A DNA stretch of 64,000 nt, taken from contig CAJUPM010000009.1 of the NCBI GenBank assembly GCA_910588425.1, positions 7,272 to 71,271 on the forward strand, in the 5' to 3' direction. Shown one piece after another: positions 1 to 11,166 of this stretch (the stretch's first letter is position 1; each line of letters begins with the position of its first letter). The translations under genes and the position numbers were made by a program. A model generated the notes under the pieces. The model did no database searches. It worked only from the letters and a program-made list of their open reading frames with translations, and was not told the origin of the DNA. Origin of the DNA: an uncultured Christensenellaceae bacterium. Its GTDB lineage: Bacteria > Bacillota > Clostridia > Christensenellales > Christensenellaceae.

Positions 1-429
1 CGTCGTATCGCCGGGATCCGTGACGATGAAAGACGCGAAGTAGAGCACTTTTTCCAGCGCCCGGGGCGACATATCAAGCAGCAGGCCCATCCGGGAGGGG
101 ATGCCCTTAAAATACCAGATATGCGAGACCGGCGCGGCCAGCTCGATATGGCCCATGCGCTCTCGGCGCACTTTTGCCCGGGTGACTTCGACGCCGCACT
201 TTTCGCAGACGATGCCCTTATGGCGGATGCGCTTATAGCGGCCGCAGTGGCATTCCCAGTCTTTGGTCGGCCCGAAGATGCGCTCGCAGAACAGGCCGTC
301 TTTTTCCGGCTTTAATGTGCGGTAGTTGATGGTTTCGGGTTTTTTCACCTCGCCGTGGGACCATTCTCTTATTTTCTCAGGCGACGCAAGGCCAATCTGC
401 ATGGAATCAAATGTATTGAGTTCAAACAA
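1..429 (-). CDS. rpoC: RNA polymerase beta' subunit, N-terminal part (runs off window)
   Basis: This is the first 143 codons of the largest RNA polymerase subunit; the rest lies beyond position 1. Translation gives the beta' opening NTFDSMQIGLASPEKIREWS, then the N-terminal zinc-binding region with CxCG and CEKCGVEV cysteines, and the GHIELAAPVSHIWYFKG block. The start chosen is a TTG at 429-427, because an AAAGGGAGTG ribosome-binding sequence lies a few bases upstream and no ATG fits before the conserved block. It follows rpoB after 48 bases with no terminator between, so the two are co-transcribed as in most bacteria. The family assignment is certain; only the start codon is inferred. Confidence 0.98.
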   Translation of the reverse strand, partial: MFELNTFDSMQIGLASPEKIREWSHGEVKKPETINYRTLKPEKDGLFCERIFGPTKDWECHCGRYKRIRHKGIVCEKCGVEVTRAKVRRERMGHIELAAPVSHIWYFKGIPSRMGLLLDMSPRALEKVLYFASFIVTDPGDTT

Positions 430-477
430 GGAAACTACACTCCCTTTCTATTATCTAAAGAATTTCGGGCTATTTGC

Positions 478-4293
<3,816 letters not shown>

Positions 4294-4454
4294 AGTTACC
4301 ACTCACTCCCTATATCGTTACTCTATCAAAACTAGACCATTTGGATGCGCTCTCTCCGACCGAAAAAGCGGCGGGAAAGCCCGTTGCCGCGCCCCTTTCG
4401 CAGGCCCCGAAAAAGGCCGAAAACCGCGCAGGGCGCATTTATGCAGTATAGTCT

Positions 4455-4483
4455 AAAATAGCATCACAGCGCCCGGCTGTCAA
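4455..4483 (-). promoter_or_regulatory. Sigma-A-type promoter of rpoBC
   Basis: On the minus strand a perfect TTGACA (-35, 4483-4478) is followed after 17 bases by TATTTT (-10, 4460-4455). It lies about 160 bases upstream of rpoB, leaving a leader of roughly 150 bases. A CCCGGA/TCCGGG hairpin and two TGTAAACAA motifs lie just upstream. Confidence 0.75.
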
Positions 4484-4634
4484 CACTTTTTGCCCCGAAA
4501 GCCCGGAAAAATCCGGGTTTTTGCGAATTTGTTTACATTTTGAGCCGGATGCGCCGGGGAAATCCGAATTTTTTTGCGATTATTCACAGATTGTTTACAA
4601 TTTGAAAGAGCCGGCTCTGCGCGTCTTTTGGGGC

Positions 4635-4672
4635 AAAAAAACAGGCGGCAGAGCGCGAAACTCTGCCGCCTG
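4635..4672 (-). terminator. Intrinsic terminator upstream of the rpoB promoter
   Basis: A 12-bp perfect stem (CAGGCGGCAGAG / CTCTGCCGCCTG) with a 7-base loop is followed on the minus strand by seven T. It would insulate rpoBC from transcription arriving from the PIN/TRAM gene. Confidence 0.85.
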
Positions 4673-4776
4673 TTTGCATCAGCGACGGCGCGCAAAACGC
4701 CGTCTTTTCTCTCCCAATAAAATAAGCGTAGATGTCAGAGTTAATTGCTCTCTAACTACTACACTTTTATGGTACT

Positions 4777-4799
4777 AAAAAGCCAGGCATGGGCCTGGC
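4777..4799 (-). terminator. Terminator of the PIN/TRAM gene
   Basis: GCCAGGC-CCAT-GCCTGGC followed by five T on the minus strand, a few bases after the stop codon at 4804. Confidence 0.8.
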
Positions 4800-4803
4800 C
4801 TTG

Positions 4804-5883
4804 TTATGCTTGTTCGTCTCTGGCGAAGATCATGCGGCCGGCTGCCGTCTGCAGCGCGCTGGTTACGGTTACGGCGAACTGTTCGCCGATGCGCCCGCCG
4901 CCGTTTTCCACCACGACCATGGTGCCGTCGTCCAGATAGGCGACGCCCTGGGCGGCATCCTTCCCCTCTTTGATGACGCGCACGGTGATGACCTCACCGG
5001 GCAGCAGCACGGGCCGGACGGCGCCGGCCAGCTCGTTGATATTGAGCACAGGGATGCCCTGCACCGCCGCCACCTTATTGAGGTTGAAATCGTTGGTTAC
5101 GATCTTGCCGCCCAGTTCCCTGGCCAGCCGCAGCAGCTTGGCATCCGCCTCGGAGAGGTCTTCCCAGTCCGTCCGGGAGATTTCCACAGGAATTTCCAGC
5201 TCCCGCTGTATTTTCCCCAGAATATCCAGCCCTCTTCTGCCCTTGCTCCGGCGCAGGGCGTCTGCCGAATCCGCCACATGGCGCAGCTCTGAGAGCACGA
5301 ACTCCGGGATGACAATTTTTCCTTCCAGAATGCCGGTTTTGCAGATATCGAAAATGCGGCCGTCGATGATGACGCTGGTATCCAGAATTTTTGGGCCGGG
5401 CGCCGGCTCCTTCTGCGTGCCGCCCGCTTCTTCCCCGTGCAGATGCAGTTTTTCCCCGGTTTTGACCGCGATGCTCACGCCCAGATAAGCGCAGACCACA
5501 TAGAGGATGATATTGACCGTCATGACGATCCAGGGGATTTGCAGTTTGTCTAGCGGCCAGGAGAGCAGAAACGCCACCAGCAGGCCGACCAGCAGCCCCA
5601 CCGTGCCCACGACGATGGTTTTGGCCGGGGCCCTCGAGATATGCCGGGAGAGCTGGGTGCAGCCGCGCACGATTTCATCCGCGATCGGCCGGGAAAGCAG
5701 CAAAAACAGCACGCCAAACACGATGGCGCTGATCACCAAAATGGCCACGCTGGCCCACGGATGCATCAGCTCATAGAGGTTGATATGCGCAAAATTATCG
5801 ATAAACTCAAACGCCGCCACCACAAGGCTCGGGCCGATGGCGATGCCGGCAATCGCGACGGCAGTTCTCAGAAGGTTTTTCAC
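4804..5883 (-). CDS. Membrane-anchored PIN/TRAM domain protein (YacL type)
   Basis: Predicted integral membrane protein of 359 residues. The N-terminal third has about four hydrophobic segments, including AGIAIGPSLVVAAFEF, VAILVISAIVFGVLFLLL, ILYVVCAYLGV. A PIN-type nuclease-like domain follows, starting LDTSVIIDGRIFDI and carrying later acidic residues in LSEADAKLLRLA and IVTNDFN. The last about 80 residues are a TRAM RNA-binding domain (LLPGEVITVRVIKEGKDAAQGVAYL). Order and length match the YacL family of Firmicutes, whose exact role is not established; RNA cleavage is an inference from the fold. The GTG at 5883 is chosen because AAGGAG lies just upstream; an in-frame extension to 5946 lacks one. 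It is a single-gene unit with terminators behind it. Confidence 0.9.
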   Translation of the reverse strand: MKNLLRTAVAIAGIAIGPSLVVAAFEFIDNFAHINLYELMHPWASVAILVISAIVFGVLFLLLSRPIADEIVRGCTQLSRHISRAPAKTIVVGTVGLLVGLLVAFLLSWPLDKLQIPWIVMTVNIILYVVCAYLGVSIAVKTGEKLHLHGEEAGGTQKEPAPGPKILDTSVIIDGRIFDICKTGILEGKIVIPEFVLSELRHVADSADALRRSKGRRGLDILGKIQRELEIPVEISRTDWEDLSEADAKLLRLARELGGKIVTNDFNLNKVAAVQGIPVLNINELAGAVRPVLLPGEVITVRVIKEGKDAAQGVAYLDDGTMVVVENGGGRIGEQFAVTVTSALQTAAGRMIFARDEQA

Positions 5884-5994
5884 GGGACGCTCCTTTTTTC
5901 TTAACCTTCCTAGATCATACCTGCCCGGCGGGGCGGTGTCAACCACAGCGAAGGGCGGTTTTTAGGAAATTCACAATTTCCGCCCCGGCCGCGT

Positions 5995-6024
5995 TTGACA
6001 TTTTCCCCGGCCGGCGCCTATAAT
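5995..6024 (+). promoter_or_regulatory. Consensus promoter for the DUF1573-like gene
   Basis: TTGACA at 5995-6000, 18-base spacer, perfect TATAAT at 6019-6024, 31 bases before the TTG start. Confidence 0.88.
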
Positions 6025-6055
6025 AAGCTTAGCTTTTATTCTCGGAGGAAGGGCA

Positions 6056-6430
6056 TTGGCTATCAATTTAAACGATATTATGGCGGAAGATTTTCAAATC
6101 GTCGTCGAAGAATATGTGGACCGCAATAAAAACCTGCTGGATACCATGAGCAAATACCAGACTGCCGCCGGCCGGCTGAACCGCGCCGTCACCAAGGCGG
6201 CGACGCAGTGCGGCTGCATCTCGCTTTCGGGCAAGAAGCGGGAGGGCCGGGCCAAGACCAACGTCTCGGGCAAGCTCTGCAAAAACTGCCGGGAGGCCAT
6301 CGAAAAGGAGATGGGCGACGTGCTCTTCTACCACGCCGCCATGTGCAACGCCCTCGGGCTCTCGATTTACGACGTCATGCTCAAGGAAAAGCAGACGCTC
6401 TTCGCCCTGGGGGATTACTCGCTCAAATAA
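6056..6430 (+). CDS. DUF1573-like / MazG-like small Clostridial protein
   Basis: A 124-residue protein of a family common in Clostridia, usually annotated only as DUF1573-containing. Visible features are an N-terminal helical part (DFQIVVEEYVDRNKNLLDTMSKYQ), a conserved TQCGCISL motif, then GKLCKNCREAIEKEMGDVLFYHAAMCNALGL. The two Cys pairs could bind metal, and the C-terminal helix pattern resembles small all-alpha MazG proteins. No catalytic function can be assigned. The TTG start at 6056 follows CGGAGGAA at good spacing, and the promoter is near-consensus, so the gene is probably well expressed. It stands alone between its promoter and a strong terminator. Confidence 0.85.
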   Translation: MAINLNDIMAEDFQIVVEEYVDRNKNLLDTMSKYQTAAGRLNRAVTKAATQCGCISLSGKKREGRAKTNVSGKLCKNCREAIEKEMGDVLFYHAAMCNALGLSIYDVMLKEKQTLFALGDYSLK

Positions 6431-6435
6431 AAGAG

Positions 6436-6469
6436 CACAAAAAGAGCGCCCTGTGGCGCTCTTTTTGTG
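6436..6469. terminator. Strong bidirectional terminator
   Basis: CACAAAAAGAGCGCC / GGCGCTCTTTTTGTG, a 15-bp perfect stem with a CTGT loop and T-runs on both strands, directly after the 6056-6430 gene. Confidence 0.9.
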
Positions 6470-6488
6470 TTTCGAGAATTATTGGATG

Positions 6489-6553
6489 GGGCAAGGGCAA
6501 TGGAAAAAAGGTCTTTCTTAGCCATGGGGGCATCGCCCCACGCTCCCTTTTGA
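6489..6553 (+). repeat. Family A repeat, diverged copy
   Basis: Reads GGGGCAAGGGCAATGG, then CCATGGGGGCATCGCCCC. The right arm is eroded (CACGCTCCC instead of CATACCCCC). The rest of 6470-6633 shows nothing further. Confidence 0.7.
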
Positions 6554-6633
6554 GGAAAAACCGCACAGAAGGAGGGGATTTGCGCGGCGGCAAGCTGTGC
6601 CTTTTTTCTTTTTGCGCGGGAATTGCCATTGCG

Positions 6634-6969
6634 CTATACGCCAAGGACGGAAAAAGCCCCCTGCTCTTCAAAGCAAGCATCCGCCCAGGTGTCAAGCTCG
6701 CCCATCGCCTGCTCCCATTCCGGCACTGCCCGGGCAAGTCGGCGCACCCGCTCCCACTGCCCTCGGCAGACAATCGTCACGCCACAGCAATCGAAGGCGG
6801 GAAAAACCTGGGCAAACAGCTCCGTCAGAGAAAGCGCATCCCAGCGCCCGGCGCTGATGCAGAGAGAATCCTTTTTCCAGCACTCGCCGCCGTACCTTCC
6901 TTTTTGAAACTCAAAATAGGCCGTGCTTCCAGACGCGCCGCGCGCCGCTTCGGTGATAAAATACTTCAT
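6634..6969 (-). CDS. Hypothetical protein, 111 residues
   Basis: Last gene of a four-gene minus-strand unit, 60 bases after the 7030-8721 gene. The start ATG at 6969 is chosen because GGAG sits 9 bases upstream in GTTTTGGAGAAATACCC; an in-frame extension to 7002 has no ribosome-binding site. The product begins MKYFITEAARGASGSTAYFE and contains a Cys-rich middle (FDCCGVTIVCRG), with no signal peptide or membrane segment. Sequence character and a good ribosome-binding site support a real gene. No family is recognised, and position suggests a role shared with the HEAT-like protein upstream. Confidence 0.65.
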   Translation of the reverse strand: MKYFITEAARGASGSTAYFEFQKGRYGGECWKKDSLCISAGRWDALSLTELFAQVFPAFDCCGVTIVCRGQWERVRRLARAVPEWEQAMGELDTWADACFEEQGAFSVLGV

Positions 6970-7029
6970 GGGTATTTCTCCAAAACAATTTGAATGAGCC
7001 AATATTCCCTGGCAGGGTTTGAACGCAAG

Positions 7030-8721
7030 TTACTCGCCCTGTTCCTGCTTCTCCGGCGATTCCTCTTTTGGGGCGGGCTCTTCGAGCCCAGCTAAAACCC
7101 GCAGGCGGTGCCGCCGCTCCTTCTCGCCGGGCAGATGATAGCCATAGCGCTCGGCCTGCCGGAGCAAAAGCCGAAGCTTTTGCGGAATTTTTTCCCATTT
7201 TTCCAGCGCGGCCAAAGCCTGCTCCCGATGCTCGGCATAGGTGCTCCGGATGCCGCCCAGCAGCAGTTTTTCGCCTTTTCCGGGAAGATTTTGCAGTTTG
7301 CCCAGGATATAGCCCAGGGCGGCGTTTGTGCGGCTCATCCATTCCTGCTCTATTTGGGAACGCTTCGGCCGGCGCTTATGATACCGCAGCATTTGCACGG
7401 GCAGGCGCTGTTCAAACAGCGCCAGAATTTCCTCCGCATAATGCTCTGGCAGCAAAAAATCCGCCAGGCGGTAGTTTTGCCAAAAATTCAGCTGGATTTG
7501 GCGCATAGCCCGCCGCTGATAGGGCATACCGATCTGCCGGGCGATATCATAGGCGGCAGGGCTGCCCTCCACCATTGCCGGCTCAAGCAGTGCCAGGCAG
7601 CGCGGGCTTTTCATCAGCGCCAGGCTGGCCGAACGCACCTCTTCTTCTAATTCATGGTTTTGATAGGTATAGCGCTGTGTCGTCCAGTAAATATCCGAGA
7701 CGACATTGAAATCTTCCAGCGTTTTTGCATGGATTTTGGCATGGCGCAGATAGTTTTTCATCACAACTGCGCTTCCTTGGAGATCGCAGATATTTCGATA
7801 GGGGGCATCGCCCGGTATCAGGCGCGCGAGCAATTTGCCCGCGCCGGAAAAATCCTCCCGGGAAATCTGATCCTGCGCCAACCGGCCATCCAGATCGCCC
7901 TTTTGCGCGCAAAGAAGGGCAAAATCCATCGGCATCCGCGTATCCTTCGGGGCCTGGCGGATCAGCCAGTCCTGCGCACCCGGCGTTTCCGGATTTAAAT
8001 AGCGAACCGCCGCATACCGGGCATAATCTTTTGAGTATTGGGCAATTTTGAAAATGAGATCCTGCGCATCTTCCCATTCGCTGATGATGCGCAGGCACTG
8101 CACTGTAAACGCCCCGCACTGAGAGAGGAAAGGCACGATTTTGCGCAGATATTCTTCATGTGAGCTTCTGTAGAAGCAAAGATACCAAAGAGAAAACTGC
8201 ACCAGCCGCGGATCCTGGCTGTCCCAAAGCTGATTCCAGCAAAAATTTACGCCGTTTCTGCAAAGAAAGCTCCTGTGCTCCCATATCCAGTCGTGCATAC
8301 CATCCAAATAGCGCTGGATGCCGGAAAATGGCAAAACTTCCTGAAGCTCCCACTCCGCCTCCATCACCCGGCCAGCGCGAAGAAACTGCAGAGCGCGAAA
8401 AAACCTTGCATAGTTGCCCGGCTTTCGTTTCTCCTGCGGCCCCCAAATCCAATCCATATCTCCCGCGCCGTCTGCCAAAACCTGTGCACCCCAGGGGTAT
8501 TGAAAATAGAAAGGAGAAGGCATAAAGCCGTTTTCCTTGACCGCCCGCCGCATCTGCCGCCAGACCGCATCTTCCCTGTTTTCTTCGTGCCCAGGCGGCA
8601 AGGGCAGCAGCGGGGTAACCTTCTTTTCCACTTTTGGCGGCGCAAAAAACAGGAGCAGCCGGCTCTCAGACGGCAGCACGGATATTTTCTTATTTTGGAA
8701 AAAAGCATCCCCGATTCTCAT
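7030..8721 (-). CDS. Large helical-repeat protein of unknown function
   Basis: A soluble protein of 563 residues with no signal peptide or membrane helix. It is rich in aromatic and charged helices, and short motifs such as VAARYLNPETP-like and ALLEPAMVEGSPAAYDIARQ recur loosely, suggesting an alpha-solenoid (HEAT/ARM-like) fold. It ends in a charged Glu/Lys/Gln-rich tail. The start ATG at 8721 (MRIGDAFFQNKK) follows AGAGGGCGG and lies 16 bases after the preceding stop, consistent with translational coupling; the open frame extends upstream to 8949 but that part overlaps the upstream gene. No enzyme motif is seen. It is probably a conserved Clostridial protein acting with its operon neighbours. 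Confidence 0.75.
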   Translation of the reverse strand: MRIGDAFFQNKKISVLPSESRLLLFFAPPKVEKKVTPLLPLPPGHEENREDAVWRQMRRAVKENGFMPSPFYFQYPWGAQVLADGAGDMDWIWGPQEKRKPGNYARFFRALQFLRAGRVMEAEWELQEVLPFSGIQRYLDGMHDWIWEHRSFLCRNGVNFCWNQLWDSQDPRLVQFSLWYLCFYRSSHEEYLRKIVPFLSQCGAFTVQCLRIISEWEDAQDLIFKIAQYSKDYARYAAVRYLNPETPGAQDWLIRQAPKDTRMPMDFALLCAQKGDLDGRLAQDQISREDFSGAGKLLARLIPGDAPYRNICDLQGSAVVMKNYLRHAKIHAKTLEDFNVVSDIYWTTQRYTYQNHELEEEVRSASLALMKSPRCLALLEPAMVEGSPAAYDIARQIGMPYQRRAMRQIQLNFWQNYRLADFLLPEHYAEEILALFEQRLPVQMLRYHKRRPKRSQIEQEWMSRTNAALGYILGKLQNLPGKGEKLLLGGIRSTYAEHREQALAALEKWEKIPQKLRLLLRQAERYGYHLPGEKERRHRLRVLAGLEEPAPKEESPEKQEQGE

Positions 8722-8737
8722 TCCGCCCTCTGTGGCG

Positions 8738-9214
8738 CTACTGCTCCGCCTGCTCCTCCAGCATCTGCTGCAAAATTTCCGCGGCGCTGGCCACGATTTC
8801 TGCGCAGGGCCGGCCGGCATAGTAGGCCTGCGTGCGCGCGCTGGGCGCTGGGGCATCCTTTTGCCCTGCCCGCAGCCCCAGCAGTTCCCGGCAGACGATG
8901 CTGCCGTTTTTTTCGCAAAAACGCCGGGCGAATTCCTGCACGCGCCCATACTGCGCCGCCTTTGCCCCGCGGTCGGCAGGGTCGTAATCCCCGCCCAGAA
9001 CGCCCAGCACCAGAAGCGCCCCCGAGACCGCCCCGCAGACCTCTCTCAGCCGCCCCATGCCCCCGCCAAAGCAGGAAGCCAGCGCCCGGGCTTTTTCCTG
9101 CTCCAGCCCCAGCTGCTCGCAGAAGGCGCAGGCCACAGCCTGGGCGCAGTTATACTTCTCCTCTATAAAAAGTTGTTTCGCTTTCTGCGATTTGGCTTCC
9201 GCCGTTTTACTCAT
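8738..9214 (-). CDS. C_GCAxxG_C_C family redox-type protein
   Basis: A 158-residue protein with the signature of the C_GCAxxG_C_C family: an early YNCAQAV motif, then CFGGGMGRLREVCGAVSGAL, and later Cys residues in RRFCEKNGSIVCRELLG. The spaced cysteines and glycines give the family its name; members are thought to be redox or metal proteins, but no reaction is proven. The start at 9214 (MSKTAEAKSQ) is preferred over 9349 because AAAGGTGAAAAAG precedes it. It is the first gene of a minus-strand unit with the 7030-8721 and 6634-6969 genes. Confidence 0.88.
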   Translation of the reverse strand: MSKTAEAKSQKAKQLFIEEKYNCAQAVACAFCEQLGLEQEKARALASCFGGGMGRLREVCGAVSGALLVLGVLGGDYDPADRGAKAAQYGRVQEFARRFCEKNGSIVCRELLGLRAGQKDAPAPSARTQAYYAGRPCAEIVASAAEILQQMLEEQAEQ

Positions 9215-9245
9215 CTTTTTCACCTTTCTATTCTTTGATTCGAGG

Positions 9246-9280
9246 CGGCACGGCAAAATTCCTGCGCCATGCCGTTTTTT
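9246..9280 (+). terminator. Plus-strand terminator-like hairpin facing away from nearby genes
   Basis: CGGCACGGC / GCCATGCCG (one mismatch) followed by TTTTTT on the plus strand. No plus-strand gene precedes it, so it may block antisense transcription entering the 8738-9214 unit. Confidence 0.5.
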
Positions 9281-9334
9281 ATTTGCGCGGGAAGGGCGAT
9301 AAGGGCAAGAGCGGGGAAGCCTTCTCTGCGCTGC

Positions 9335-9764
9335 CCCTGCAAAGGTCAAGGGCGGTGGGCAAACATGGGGCTGCGCCCCATACCCCCTTACTTATTTTAA
9401 GGATGGGATTTATTCGCACGGCAAGCAGGGAATATGCGGGCATTTGCTTTCTGGCAAACTGAATCGCGGCCTTAGGCGCGGGGCCGGCAGTTTCCGCCGT
9501 TTTGCCAATCGGGGGCGGCTTCGCGGGCAGGAATAGCAGGCCGCATTTTCCGGCCATCGGGTGCCGCCCTCCGAGCGCATCACGGGAGAGCATGTATTCG
9601 CTGACAAACCGGCTTCCAGCTTCGCGTGCGGAAATAACAGGCTCCGCATTCCCAGCATCCGGCCATTGCTTCCCCGCGCAAATCCCCTTTCCACACGAAT
9701 CCGTTATAATAAGCCAATGGGGTATGGGGCGAAGCCCCATGTCCGCCAATGCCCTTGACCTCCC
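9335..9764. repeat. Repeat cluster: A(+), two degenerate B units, A(-)
   Basis: Family A plus copy at 9341-9390 and minus copy at 9718-9763, converging on two diverged family B units at about 9440-9525 and 9590-9700 (GGGAGAGCATGTATTCGCTGAC, GCTTCGCGTGCGG). These repeats account for most of the 590-base gap 9215-9801; no gene is seen. Two B units and two A units facing each other recur as a plan elsewhere. Confidence 0.8.
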
Positions 9765-9778
9765 CCGCTCCCCAAAAG

Positions 9779-9802
9779 AAAAAAGCCCCGAGGGGCTTTT
9801 TT
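9779..9802. terminator. Terminator of the radA operon
   Basis: AAAAAAGCCC-CGAG-GGGCTTTTTT, overlapping the last base of the radA stop codon, with T-runs on both strands. Confidence 0.88.
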
Positions 9803-11166
9803 CAGAAGAGCTGTACCAGAGCGTCTGAGAGCGTGCGCACCGGGGCGAGCTCCAAATCCGTCTGCAAGCCCTTGGCGTTGGAGCTGGGCAGAATCGCCCG
9901 GTCCATGCCCATGCGCGCCGCCTCGGAAAGGCGCTTTTCCGCCTGGGAGATATGCCGGATCTCCCCCGTCAGGCCGATTTCGCCGAACAGCACGGTCCCC
10001 GGCCGGATGGGGCGGTTGCGAAAACTGCTGACGATGGCCGCGGCCAGCGCTAAATCCAGGGCGGGCTCGGCGACCTTCATGCCGCCGCCCACGTTGACGA
10101 ACACATCCTGATTATACAGCTTGAGGCCGATTTTCTTTTCCAGCACGGCGATGATCAGGCTCATGCGGTTGTAATCCACGCCGGTGGCCATGCGCCGGGG
10201 TGTGCCGAAGCTGGTCTCGCTGACCAGCGCCTCCACCTCCAGCATGACTGGGCGCGTCCCCTCCAGGGCGCAGTAGATGCAGGCGCCGGGCACGGCCTTT
10301 TCCCGGCTGCCCAGCAGAATGGCCGATGGGTTTGGCACCTCCCGCATGCCTAGATCGCCCATATCGAACACGCCGATCTCGTTGGTCGAGCCAAAGCGGT
10401 TTTTGACTGCCCGCAGAATCCGGAACGAGCTGGCCCGCTCGCCCTCGAAATACAGCACGGTATCCACCAGGTGCTCCAGCACCCGGGGGCCGGCGATGTT
10501 GCCGTCTTTGGTGACATGGCCGATGATAAACAGGGCTGTGCCCGTGCTCTTGGCCATGCGCGCCAGCGCCGCGGCGCACTCCCGCACCTGGCTGACGCTG
10601 CCCGCCGCGGAGGTGATCTCCTCGTGGTAGATGGTCTGGATGGAGTCGATGATGAGAAAATCCGGCTTTTCCTGATGGATGGTGGCCAGGATGACCGAAA
10701 GGTTGGTCTCGGCCAAAAACTTCACCGGGGAGTTCAGCCCCAGCCGCTCTGCGCGCATGGCCACCTGCTCGCCGGATTCCTCGCCCGAGATATAGAGCAC
10801 GCTGGCCCCCTGCGCCAGCCGATCCGCCATCTGCAAAAACAGCGTGGATTTGCCGATGCCCGGCTCGCCCCCGGCCAGCACGACGCTGCCCGCCACGATG
10901 CCGCCGCCCAGCACACGGTCCAGCTCGCCGATGCCGGTTTTTCTTCTGGGCGCTTTTGTGCCCGCGATTTCCCGCAGCTGCACGGATTTGCCCGGCGCGG
11001 CCCCAGATGCGCCCGAACCCATGGCACTGCGGTGCGCCGGGGCGGCCTCTGCCGGAAGGTGCTCCTCCAGCGTATTCCAGCTGCCGCAGTTCGGGCATTT
11101 GCCCATCCACTTGGCGCACTCATAGCCGCACTGCGTGCACTGATAAAAGCTTCTTTGCTTTGCCAT
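9802..11166 (-). CDS. radA: DNA repair protein RadA (Sms)
   Basis: A 454-residue ATPase that promotes branch migration in recombinational repair. It has an N-terminal four-Cys zinc finger (C10, C13, C24, C27), a RecA-type ATPase core with Walker A GEPGIGKST at 100-108, the RadA-specific KNRFGS motif near residue 254, and a C-terminal Lon-protease-like domain (FVNVGGGMKVAEPALDLALA). Length and order are standard. The start overlaps the preceding stop as TAATG, so it is translationally coupled to the anchored propeller-like gene. It is last in the operon rqcP-ispDF-(11166-12317)-radA. Confidence 0.97.
   Translation of the reverse strand: MAKQRSFYQCTQCGYECAKWMGKCPNCGSWNTLEEHLPAEAAPAHRSAMGSGASGAAPGKSVQLREIAGTKAPRRKTGIGELDRVLGGGIVAGSVVLAGGEPGIGKSTLFLQMADRLAQGASVLYISGEESGEQVAMRAERLGLNSPVKFLAETNLSVILATIHQEKPDFLIIDSIQTIYHEEITSAAGSVSQVRECAAALARMAKSTGTALFIIGHVTKDGNIAGPRVLEHLVDTVLYFEGERASSFRILRAVKNRFGSTNEIGVFDMGDLGMREVPNPSAILLGSREKAVPGACIYCALEGTRPVMLEVEALVSETSFGTPRRMATGVDYNRMSLIIAVLEKKIGLKLYNQDVFVNVGGGMKVAEPALDLALAAAIVSSFRNRPIRPGTVLFGEIGLTGEIRHISQAEKRLSEAARMGMDRAILPSSNAKGLQTDLELAPVRTLSDALVQLF

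Larger units (their letters stand above)
4303..4803. other. 500-base non-coding region upstream of rpoB
   Basis: No credible gene is seen. The region holds the rpoB promoter and leader, a CCCGGATTTTTCCGGG hairpin near the -35 box, and two similar minus-strand blocks containing TGTAAACAA followed by TCGCAAAAA and CGGATTT (about 4505-4545 and 4555-4600). It also has two intrinsic terminators facing rpoB. A 100-base stretch between these terminators (4673-4776) contains another small hairpin (GACGGCG/CGCCGTC) and could be a short RNA, but no promoter was recognised for it. Confidence 0.6.
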
